Positions 49,341 through 60,400 of a stretch of 64,000 nucleotides of DNA are shown here, in pieces. The DNA is from Syngnathus acus (taxonomy: Eukaryota; Chordata; Actinopteri; Syngnathiformes; Syngnathidae): positions 7,529,001 through 7,593,000 of the forward strand of contig NC_051096.1 of assembly GCF_901709675.1 (NCBI RefSeq), in the 5' to 3' direction. Under the pieces are notes generated by a model. It saw only the letters and a program-made list of their open reading frames with translations. It did no database searches and had not been told where the DNA came from. The translations under genes and the position numbers were made by a program. The number at the start of each line of letters is the position of its first letter. Within the stretch, counting starts at the first letter, position 1.

Positions 49341-49517
49341 CACTTTTCACTTTGACCATGATTTTTCCCTAATGAAGTGGCCTGTCACGTGGTACGCGAG
49401 TGTGCGAAGCGCCATTGGACGAGCAGGCGAGGGAGATTTGAATTGGCGGATGTGACGTCATGAATTGGGGACGGTGTGTGCTCAAGGGAAGTTGTCATAT
49501 GCAGGTGCGACACGCGG

Positions 49518-50320
49518 GCGGTTTCTCGGGTAAGCTAGTATGCTATCAAATGTTTGTCGTTCATTGGCGTTCCTCACGACGGACGCCTTGTTTGTTTGTT
49601 TGTTTGTTTGTTGCAGGATTCAAGGCGCCACCGACCGTGTGGCGGTTTCTCGGGTAAGCTAGTATGCTATCAAATGTTTGTCGTTCATTTGCGTTCCTCA
49701 CGACGGACGCCTTGTTTGTTTGTTTGTTGCAGGATTCAAGGCGCCACCGACCGTGTGGCGGTTTCTCGGGTAAGCTAGTATGCTATCAAATGTTTGTCGT
49801 TCATTGGCGTTCCTCACGACGGACGCCTTGTTTGTTTGTTTGTTGCAGGATTCAAGGCGCCACCGACCGTGTGGCGGTTTCTCGGCTAAGCTAGTATGCT
49901 ATCAAATGTTTGTCGTTCATTGGCGTTTCTCACGACGGACGCCTTGTTTGTTGCAGGATTCAAGGCGCCACCGACCGTGTGGCGGTTTCTCGGGTAAGCT
50001 AGTATGCTATCAAATGTTTGTCGTTCATTGGCGTTCCTCACGACGGACGCCTTGTTTGTTTGTTTGTTGCAGGATTCAAGGCGCCACCGACCGTGTGGCG
50101 GTTTCTCGGGTAAGCTAGTATGCTATCAAATGTTTGTCGTTCATTGGCGTTCCTCACGACGGACGCCTTGTTTGTTTGTTTGTTGCAGGATTCAAGGCGC
50201 CACCGACCGTGTGGCGGTTTCTCGGGTAAGCTAGTATGCTATCAAATGTTTGTCGTTCATTGGCGTTTCAAATCACGACGGACGCCTTGTTTGTTTGCAA
50301 GATTTTCACACGTCACGGCC
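49518..50320 (+). repeat. 116-bp tandem repeat with built-in splice signals (about 7 units)
   Basis: Units contain a 37-base block (GATTCAAGGCGCCACCGACC... to ...GTTTCTCGG) and a 79-base block that starts GTAAGC, has CTCAC, then (TTTG)n and TTGCAG. Inferred 37-base blocks: 49617-49653, 49733-49769, 49849-49885, 49957-49993, 50073-50109, 50189-50225. (TTTG) number varies from 1 to 5. The block ending 49885 has CTAAGC in place of GTAAGC. The last unit decays after 50263. No gene recognised. Confidence 0.9.
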
Positions 50321-51180
50321 ACCGCGACTGTAGTTTTGCCGCGACAGTATTTCAAATCTCTTTGGCGTTTTGTTTCGTCAAATTAACAATGTTGCATTAC
50401 ATATAGTGTGCTATTTCCGTGTTATGCAAACGTGACGAATGTGACGAATCGGTTACGTCATGTTCAAATCTATTCCAAGATGGCGAGGGTTCCGTTACGC
50501 AACAAACATTTGCGAGCGTGATTTTCTCCCGTTTTGGACGACTGCTCGATTCATGCCGCCATTTCTGAGTGAGTTGATGGATGATAAGATCAAAATATTA
50601 TAATTTGGATACTTTTGTCATTATTATAACTCATTACAATATACTGATAATTGTATACATATTTTAAGTATAAAACTGTAGTTGATATGTATAATTGTTG
50701 CAAAATATCATGCCATTGCCACTCTACTCAATGTCTACAAGTGTTGCAATAATTTGTGTTTGTGTTTTGTAGCGCTCATAAAGGCCTCCCAGCCAGCACC
50801 CTTCTATACAAAGCAAGCAGGAGGCTCCTGAGACATCTCAGTGATGTTGAGGATGCTGAGGAAGAGTAGTCCCAAATCAGGTGAAAGCCCGTTGGTGTAA
50901 AGTTTCAGCTGACTGTAATCACTTTTACCAATTGCACCATTTGTACTTTTCAAGTTTTTTTTGTATGAATCCAGTGAGCAGGGTGACGCCGGTGAGAAGT
51001 CACACCATCGAACTCCCTGACGCAGAGCTGTGCTTTACCAGACCAGGCAACTGCCTGGGGCAAGGCCACTAGGGGGCTCTTATTTATCCATTTTTACATT
51101 TGGCACTTGTCCCTTGTATTCTTGCACTCTTGTACGCTGCTGTGACAAGTAAATTTCCCTGTTGTGGAATAAAGGTCTAT
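50321..51180. other. Spacer between the 116-bp repeat and the large satellite
   Basis: No gene seen. Near 50453-50485 there is a CRE-like TTACGTCA and a YY1-like CAAGATGGCG containing an ATG that opens only 13 codons. This could be a remnant promoter. The right end is a retroposon-like tail. Confidence 0.4.
51064..51078 (+). promoter_or_regulatory. CTCF-like motif near the satellite border
   Basis: GGCCACTAGGGGGCT matches the CTCF core, about 105 bases before the first satellite-like repeats. Confidence 0.45.
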
Positions 51181-51182
51181 CA
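51090..51182 (+). mobile_element. Retroposon-like 3' tail adjoining the satellite
   Basis: GCTGCTGTGACAAGTAAATT... TGTGGAATAAAGGTCTATCA resembles a non-LTR retroposon 3' end common in fish (AAATTTCC..TGTGG..ATAAAGG). Family not checked. Confidence 0.5.
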
Positions 51183-51400
51183 ATCAACCAATGTTGTATT
51201 GTAGTGTTTGTATTGTATGGTGTATTGCATTGTATTGTTTGTATTTGTATGGTATGGTGTTTGTATGGTATGATGTTTGTATGGTATGGTATTGGACTGT
51301 ATGGTATTGGACTGTATGGTATTGTTTGTATTGTAGTGTTTGTATTGTATGTATTGTAGTGATTGTATTGTATGTATTGTAGTGTTATTGTATGTAGTGT
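51183..51400 (+). repeat. Irregular TTGTATTG/TATGGTAT repeats, edge of the satellite
   Basis: Imperfect units such as GTGTTTGTATTGTATGGTGT grade rightward into the regular 34/36-bp satellite. They look like precursor forms. Confidence 0.8.
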
Positions 51401-54400
51401 TTGCCATTGTATGGTGTGTTTTGTTTGTAGTGTTTGCCATTGCGTGGCGTGTTTTGTTTGTAGTGTTTGCCATTGCATGGCGTGTTTTGTCGTTTGTAGT
51501 GTTTGCCATTGCATGGCGTCTTTTGTCGTTTGTAGTGTTTGCCATTGCATGGCGTCTTTTGTCGTTTGTAGTGTTTGCCATTGCATGGCGTCTTTTGTCG
51601 TTTGTAGTGTTTGCCATTGCATGGCGTCTTTTGTCGTTTGTAGTGTTTGCCATTGCATGGCGTCTTTTGTCGTTTGTAGTGTTTGCCATTGCATGGCGTC
51701 TTTTGTCGTTTGTAGTGTTTGCCATTGCATGGCGTCTTTTGTCGTTTGTAGTGTTTGCCATTGCATGGCGTCTTTTGTCGTTTGTAGTGTTTGCCATTGC
51801 ATGGCGTCTTTTGTCGTTTGTAGTGTTTGCCATTGCATGGCGTCTTTTGTCGTTTGTAGTGTTTGCCATTGCATGGCGTCTTGTCGTTTGTAGTGTTTGC
51901 CATTGCATGGCGTCTTGTCGTTTGTAGTGTTTGCCATTGCATGGCGTCTTGTCGTTTGTAGTGTTTGCCATTGCATGGCGTCTTGTCGTTTGTAGTGTTT
52001 GCCATTGCATGGCGTCTTGTCGTTTGTAGTGTTTGCCATTGCATGGCGTCTTGTCGTTTGTAGTGTTTGCCATTGCATGGCGTCTTGTCGTTTGTAGTGT
52101 TTGCCATTGCATGGCGTGTTTTGTCGTTTGTAGTGTTTGCCATTGCATGGCGTCATGTCGTTTGTAGTGTTTGCCATTGCATGGCGTCATGTCGTTTGTA
52201 GTGTTTGCCATTGCATGGCGTCATGTCGTTTGTAGTGTTTGCCATTGCATGGCGTCTTTGTCGTTTGTAGTGTTTGCCATTGCATGGCGTCTTTTGTCGT
52301 TTGTAGTGTTTGCCATTGCATGGCGTCTTTTGTCGTTTGTAGTGTTTGCCATTGCACGGCGTCTTTTGTCGTTTGTAGTGTTTGCCATTGCATGGCGTCT
52401 TTTGTCGTTTGTAGTGTTTGCCATTGCATGGCGTCTTGTCGTTTGTAGTGTTTGCCATTGCATGGCGTCTTGTCGTTTGTAGTGTTTGCCATTGCATGGC
52501 GTCTTGTCGTTTGTAGTGTTTGCCATTGTATGGCGTCTTGTCGTTTGTACTGTTTGCCATTGTATGGCGTGTTTTGTCGTTTGTACTGTTTGCCATTGTA
52601 TGGCGTCTTTTGTCGTTTGTAGTGTTTGCCATTGCATGGCGTCTTTTGTCGTTTGTAGTGTTTGCCATTGCATGGCGCGTCTTGACGTTTGTAGTGTTTG
52701 CCATTGTATGGCGCGTCTTGACGTTTGTAGTGTTTGCCATTGCATGGCGTCTTGTCGTTTGTAGTGTTTGCCATTGCATGGCGTCATGTCGTTTGTAGTG
52801 TTTGCCATTGCATGGCGTCTTGTCGTTTGTAGTGTTTGCCATTGCATGGCGTCTTTTGTCGTTTGTAGTGTTTGCCATTGCATGGCGTCATGTCGTTTGT
52901 AGTGTTTGCCATTGCATGGCGTCTTTTGTCGTTTGTAGTGTTTGCCATTGCATGGCGTCTTTTGTCGTTTGTAGTGTTTGCCATTGCATGGCGTCTTTTG
53001 TCGTTTGTAGTGTTTGCCATTGCATGGCGTCTTTTGTCGTTTGTAGTGTTTGCCATTGCATGGCGTCTTGTCGTTTGTAGTGTTTGCCATTGCATGGCGT
53101 CTTGTCGTTTGTAGTGTTTGCCATTGCATGGCGTCTTGTCGTTTGTAGTGTTTGCCATTGCATGGCGTCTTGTCGTTTGTAGTGTTTGCCATTGCATGGC
53201 GTCTTGTCGTTTGTAGTGTTTGCCATTGCATGGCGTCTTGTCGTTTGTAGTGTTTGCCATTGCATGGCGTCTTGTCGTTTGTAGTGTTTGCCATTGCATG
53301 GCGTGTTTTGTCGTTTGTAGTGTTTGCCATTGCATGGCGTCTTGTCGTTTGTAGTGTTTGCCATTGCATGGCGTGTTTTGTCGTTTGTAGTGTTTGCCAT
53401 TGCATGGCGTCATGTCGTTTGTAGTGTTTGCCATTGCATGGCGTCATTGTCGTTTGTAGTGTTTGCCATTGCATGGCGTCTTTTGTCGTTTGTAGTGTTT
53501 GCCATTGCATGGCGTCTTTTGTCGTTTGTAGTGTTTGCCATTGCATGGCGTCTTTTGTCGTTTGTAGTGTTTGCCATTGCATGGCGTCTTTTGTCGTTTG
53601 TAGTGTTTGCCATTGCATGGCGTCTTGTCGTTTGTAGTGTTTGCCATTGCATGGCGTCTTGTCGTTTGTAGTGTTTGCCATTGCATGGCGTCTTGTCGTT
53701 TGTAGTGTTTGCCATTGCATGGCGTCTTGTCGTTTGTACTGTTTGCCATTGTATGGCGTGTTTTGTCGTTTGTACTGTTTGCCATTGTATGGCGTCTTTT
53801 GTCGTTTGTAGTGTTTGCCATTGCATGGCGTCTTTTGTCGTTTGTAGTGTTTGCCATTGCATGGCGCGTCTTGACGTTTGTAGTGTTTGCCATTGTATGG
53901 CGCGTCTTGACGTTTGTAGTGTTTGCCATTGCATGGCGTCTTGTCGTTTGTAGTGTTTGCCATTGCATGGCGTCATGTCGTTTGTAGTGTTTGCCATTGC
54001 ATGGCGTCATGTCGTTTGTAGTGTTTGCCATTGCATGGCGTCTTTTGTCGTTTGTAGTGTTTGCCATTGCATGGCGTCATGTCGTTTGTAGTGTTTGCCA
54101 TTGCATGGCGTCTTTTGTCGTTTGTAGTGTTTGCCATTGCATGGCGTCTTTTGTCGTTTGTAGTGTTTGCCATTGCATGGCGTCTTTTGTCGTTTGTAGT
54201 GTTTGCCATTGCATGGCGTCTTGTCGTTTGTAGTGTTTGCCATTGCATGGCGTCTTGTCGTTTGTAGTGTTTGCCATTGCATGGCGTCTTGTCGTTTGTA
54301 GTGTTTGCCATTGCATGGCGTCTTTTGTCGTTTGTAGTGTTTGCCATTGCATGGCGTCTTGTCGTTTGTAGTGTTTGCCATTGCATGGCGTCTTGTCGTT

Positions 54401-56004
54401 TGTAGTGTTTGCCATTGCATGGCGTCTTGTCGTTTGTACTGTTTGCCATTGCATGGCGTCTTGTCGTTTGTAGTGTTTGCCATTGCATGGCGTCTTGTCG
54501 TTTGTAGTGTTTGCCATTGCATGGCGTGTTTTGTCGTTTGTAGTGTTTGCCATTGCATGGCGTCATGTCGTTTGTAGTGTTTGCCATTGTATGGCGTCAT
54601 GTCGTTTGTAGTGTTTGCCATTGTATGGCGTGTTTTGTCGTTTGTAGTGTTTGCCATTGTATGGCGCGTCTTGTCGTTTGTAGTGTTTGCCATTGCATGG
54701 CGTCTTTTGTCGTTTGTAGTGTTTGCCATTGCATGGCGTCTTTTGTCGTTTGTAGTGTTTGCCATTGCATGGCGTCTTGTCGTTTGTAGTGTTTGCCATT
54801 GCATGGCGTCTTGTCGTTTGTAGTGTTTGCCATTGCATGGCGTCTTGTCGTTTGTAGTGTTTGCCATTGCATGGCGTCTTGTCGTTTGTAGTGTTTGCCA
54901 TTGCATGGCGTCTTGTCGTTTGTAGTGTTTGCCATTGCATGGCGTCTTGTCGTTTGTACTGTTTGCCATTGTATGGCGTCTTGTCGTTTGTACTGTTTGC
55001 CATTGTATGGCGTCTTGTCGTTTGTACTGTTTGCCATTGTATGGCGTGTTTTGTCGTTTGTACTGTTTGCCATTGTATGGCGTCTTTTGTCGTTTGTAGT
55101 GTTTGCCATTGTATGGCGCGTCTTGTCGTTTGTAGTGTTTGCCATTGTATGGCGCGTCTTGTCGTTTGTAGTGTTTGCCATTGCATGGCGTCTTGTCGTT
55201 TGTAGTGTTTGCCATTGCATGGCGTCATGTCGTTTGTAGTGTTTGCCATTGCATGGCGCGTCTTGTCGTTTGTAGTGTTTGCCATTGCATGGCGCGTCTT
55301 GTCGTTTGTAGTGTTTGCCATTGCATGGCGTCTTTTGTCGTTTGTAGTGTTTGCCATTGCATGGCGTCTTTTGTCGTTTGTAGTGTTTGCCATTGCATGG
55401 CGTCTTTTGTCGTTTGTAGTGTTTGCCATTGCATGGCGTCTTTTGTCGTTTGTAGTGTTTGCCATTGCATGGCGTCTTGTCGTTTGTAGTGTTTGCCATT
55501 GCATGGCGTCTTGTCGTTTGTAGTGTTTGCCATTGCATGGCGTCTTGTCGTTTGTAGTGTTTGCCATTGTATGGCGTCTTGTCGTTTGTACTGTTTGCCA
55601 TTGCATGGCGTCTTTTGTCGTTTGTAGTGTTTGCCATTGCATGGCGCGTCTTGTCGTTTGTAGTGTTTGCCATTGCATGGCGCGTCTTGTCGTTTGTAGT
55701 GTTTGCCATTGCATGGCGTCTTTTGTCGTTTGTAGTGTTTGCCATTGCATGGCGTCTTTTGTCGTTTGTAGTGTTTGCCATTGCATGGCGTCTTTTGTCG
55801 TTTGTAGTGTTTGCCATTGCATGGCGTCTTTTGTCGTTTGTAGTGTTTGCCATTGCATGGCGTCTTTTGTCGTTTGTAGTGTTTGCCATTGCATGGCGTG
55901 TTTTGTTTGTACTGTTTGCCATTGTATGGCGTCTTTTGTCGTTTGTAGTGTTTGCCATTGTATGGCGCGTCTTGTCGTTTGTACTGTTTGCATTGTATGG
56001 CGTG
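51401..56004 (+). repeat. Satellite array, left arm (34- and 36-bp units)
   Basis: The unit core GTCGTTTGTAGTGTTTGCCA-TTGCATGGCG is followed by a variable spacer: TCTT, TCAT (34 bp) or TCTTTT, TGTTTT, CGTCTT (36 bp). Recurrent variants are TGTACTG for TGTAGTG, TGTATGG for TGCATGG and CTTGACG for CTTGTCG. An internal direct repeat has a 1,189-bp period (52187-52774 and 53376-53963). The plus strand is G/T-rich. Confidence 0.97.
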
Positions 56005-57434
56005 TATCGTAGTGGTGGTTTGTGTGGTATGCGCATACCACGCAAACTACCACGCATTCCATGCATACCACGCAAACTACCACGCATACCACGCAAACTA
56101 CCACGCATTCCACGCAAACTACCACGCATACCATACAAACTACCACGCATTCCACGCAAACTACCACGCAAACCATACAAACTACCACGCATACCACGCA
56201 TTCCATGCATACCACGCAAACTACCACGCAAACTACCACGCATTCCACGCATTCCACGCATTCCACGCAAACTATCACGCAGACTACCATGCATTCCACG
56301 CATACCACGCAAACTACCACGCAAACTACCACGCATACCATGCATTCCACGCATTCCATGCATTCCATGCATACCATGCATACCACGCAAACTACCACGC
56401 ATACCATACAAACTACCATGCAAACTACCACACAAACTACCATGCATTCCACGCATACCATGCATACCACGCAAACTACCACGCATACCATACAAACTAC
56501 CACGCAAACTACCACGCAAACTACCACGCATTCCACGCATACCACGCATTCCACGCATACCACGCATGCGTGGAATGCGTGGTAGTTTGCGTGGTATGCG
56601 TGGTATGCGTGGAATGCGTGGTATGCGTGGTATGCGTGGTATGCGTGGTAGTTTACGTGGTGGTATGCGTGGTATGCGTGGAATGCGTGGAATGCGTGGT
56701 AGTTTGCGTGGTAGTTTGCGTGGTATGCGTGGAATGCGTGGTATGCGTGGTAGTTTGCGTGGTAGTTTGCATGGTAGTTTGTATGGTATGCGTGGTAGTT
56801 TGCGTGGTATGCATGGTATGCGTGGAATGCGTGGAATGCTTGGTAGTTTGTGTGGTAGTTTGCATGGTAGTTTGTATGGTATGTGTGGTAGTTTGCGTGG
56901 TAGTTTGTATGGTATGCGTGGTAGTTTGCGTGGTATGCGTGGAATGCATGGTATGCGTGGAATGCATGGTATGCGTGGAATGCATGGTATGCGTGGAATG
57001 CATGGTATGCGTGGTAGTTTGCGTGGTATGCGTGGTATGCGTGGAATGCGTGGTAGTTTGCGTGGTAGTTTGCATGGTAGTTTGTATGGTATGCGTGGTA
57101 GTTTGCGTGGTATGCATGGTATGCGTGGAATGCGTGGAATGCTTGGTAGTTTGCATGGTAGTTTGTATGGTATGCGTGGTAGTTTGCGTGGTATGCATGG
57201 AATGCGTTGTATGCGTGGTATGCATGGAATGCGTGGAATGCGTGGTAGTTTGTATGGTTTGCGTGGTAGTTTGCGTGGAATGCGTGGTAGTTTGTATGGT
57301 ATGCGTGGTAGTTTGCGTGGAATGCGTGGAATGCGTGGTAGTTTGCGTGGTATGCGTGGTAGTTTGCGTGGTATGCATGGAATGCGTGGTAGTTTGCGTG
57401 GTATGCGCATACCACACAAACCACCACTACGATA
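56005..57434. repeat. Core satellite of 9- and 12-bp units, itself inverted
   Basis: Built from GGTATGCGT, GGAATGCGT and GGTAGTTTGCGT plus variants. 56041-56570 carries them on the minus strand and 56571-57400 on the plus strand, meeting in the palindrome CCACGCATGCGTGG. It is bounded on both sides by inverted copies of a border containing GTAGTGGTGGTTTGTGTGGT and the palindrome GGTATGCGCATACC. Confidence 0.95.
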
Positions 57435-60400
57435 CACGCCATACAATGCAAACAGTACAAACAAAACACGCCATACAATGGCAAACACTACAAACAATAC
57501 ACGCCATACAATGGCAAACAGTACAAACAAAACACGCCATGCAATGGCAAACAGTACAAACAAAACACGCCATGCAATGGCAAACAGTACAAACGACGGC
57601 AAACAGTACAAACAATACACACCATACAATGGCAAACAGTACAAACAATACACGCCATACAATGGCAAACAGTACAAACGACGCCATACAATGGCAAACA
57701 GTACAAACAATAAGACGCGCCATGCAATGGCAAACACTACAAACGACAAGACGCGCCATACAATGGCAAACACTACAAACGACAAAAGACGCCATACAAT
57801 GGCAAACAGTACAAACAAAACACGCCATGCAATGGCAAACACTACAAACGACAAAAGACGCCATGCAATGGCAAACACTACAAACGACAAGACGCGCCAT
57901 ACAATGGCAAACACTACAAACGACAAAAGACGCCATGCAATGGCAAACACTACAAACGACAAGACGCCATGCAATGGCAAACACTACAAACGACAAGACG
58001 CGCCATACAATGGCAAACACTACAAACGACAAGACGCGCCATACAATGGCAAACACTACAAACGACAAAAGACGCCATGCAATGGCAAACACTACAAACG
58101 ACAAAACACGCCATGCAATGGCAAACACTACAAACGACAAGACGCCATGCAATGGCAAACACTACAAACGACAAGACGCCATGCAATGGCAAACACTACA
58201 AACGACAAGACGCCATGCAATGGCAAACACTACAAACGACAAAAGACGCCATGCAATGGCAAACACTACAAACGACAAAAGACGCCATGCAATGGCAAAC
58301 ACTACAAACGACAAAAGACGCCATGCAATGGCAAACACTACAAACGACAAAAGACGCCATGCAATGGCAAACACTACAAACGACAAGACGCGCCATGCAA
58401 TGGCAAACACTACAAACGACAAGACGCGCCATGCAATGGCAAACACTACAAACGACATGACGCCATGCAATGGCAAACACTACAAACGACAAGACGCCAT
58501 GCAATGGCAAACACTACAAACGACAAGACGCGCCATACAATGGCAAACACTACAAACGACAAGACGCGCCATACAATGGCAAACACTACAAACGACAAAA
58601 GACGCCATACAATGGCAAACAGTACAAACGACAAAACACGCCATACAATGGCAAACAGTACAAACGACAAGACGCCATACAATGGCAAACAGTACAAACG
58701 ACAAGACGCCATACAATGGCAAACAGTACAAACGACAAGACGCCATGCAATGGCAAACACTACAAACGACAAGACGCCATGCAATGGCAAACACTACAAA
58801 CGACAAGACGCCATGCAATGGCAAACACTACAAACGACAAGACGCCATGCAATGGCAAACACTACAAACGACAAGACGCCATGCAATGGCAAACACTACA
58901 AACGACAAGACGCCATGCAATGGCAAACACTACAAACGACAAAAGACGCCATGCAATGGCAAACACTACAAACGACAAAAGACGCCATGCAATGGCAAAC
59001 ACTACAAACGACAAGACGCGCCATACAATGGCAAACACTACAAACGACAAAACACGCCATACAATGGCAAACACTACAAACGACATGACGCCATACAATG
59101 GCAAACACTACAAACGACATGACGCCATGCAATGGCAAACACTACAAACGACAAAACACGCCATGCAATGGCAAACACTACAAACGACAAGACGCCATGC
59201 AATGGCAAACACTACAAACGACAAGACGCCATGCAATGGCAAACACTACAAACGACAAGACGCCATGCAATGGCAAACACTACAAACGACAAGACGCCAT
59301 GCAATGGCAAACACTACAAACGACAAGACGCCATGCAATGGCAAACACTACAAACGACAAAAGACGCCATGCAATGGCAAACACTACAAACGACAAGACG
59401 CCATGCAATGGCAAACACTACAAACGACAAGACGCCATGCAATGGCAAACACTACAAACGACAAGACGCCATGCAATGGCAAACACTACAAACGACAAAA
59501 GACGCCATGCAATGGCAAACACTACAAACGACAAAAGACGCCATGCAATGGCAAACACTACAAACGACAAAAGACGCCATGCAATGGCAAACACTACAAA
59601 CGACATGACGCCATGCAATGGCAAACACTACAAACGACAAAAGACGCCATGCAATGGCAAACACTACAAACGACATGACGCCATGCAATGGCAAACACTA
59701 CAAACGACATGACGCCATGCAATGGCAAACACTACAAACGACAAGACGCCATGCAATGGCAAACACTACAAACGTCAAGACGCGCCATACAATGGCAAAC
59801 ACTACAAACGTCAAGACGCGCCATGCAATGGCAAACACTACAAACGACAAAAGACGCCATGCAATGGCAAACACTACAAACGACAAAAGACGCCATACAA
59901 TGGCAAACAGTACAAACGACAAAACACGCCATACAATGGCAAACAGTACAAACGACAAGACGCCATGCAATGGCAAACACTACAAACGACAAGACGCCAT
60001 GCAATGGCAAACACTACAAACGACAAGACGCCATGCAATGGCAAACACTACAAACGACAAGACGCCATGCAATGGCAAACACTACAAACGACAAAAGACG
60101 CCATGCAATGGCAAACACTACAAACGACAAAAGACGCCGTGCAATGGCAAACACTACAAACGACAAAAGACGCCATGCAATGGCAAACACTACAAACGAC
60201 AAAAGACGCCATGCAATGGCAAACACTACAAACGACAAAAGACGCCATGCAATGGCAAACACTACAAACGACATGACGCCATGCAATGGCAAACACTACA
60301 AACGACATGACGCCATGCAATGGCAAACACTACAAACGACAAAACACGCCATGCAATGGCAAACACTACAAACGACAAGACGCCATGCAATGGCAAACAC

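Larger units (their letters stand above)
41818..49460. other. znf516-like 3' UTR and repeat-rich intergenic DNA
   Basis: No gene recognised. Identified pieces are listed separately (retroposon tail, GAAG microsatellite, solo LTR, SINE-like copies). 45.35-48.9 kb holds nothing I can name; a C/G-richer spot at 47.5-47.7 kb has GCCATGAAAG|GTACGT, a start codon followed by a donor, too short to support a gene. Confidence 0.45.

Noticed and set aside
50476-50520. YY1/CRE promoter with a 13-codon ORF
   Set aside because: Short motifs expected by chance; no downstream gene before the satellite. Kept only as a note in the spacer entry.
55561-59088. ORF of 1,175 codons through the satellite, and similar ORFs of 973-1,127 codons on both strands
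   Set aside because: They are runs of satellite units free of stops in several frames at once, on both strands; no start context, no non-repeat domain. Reported as satellite instead.
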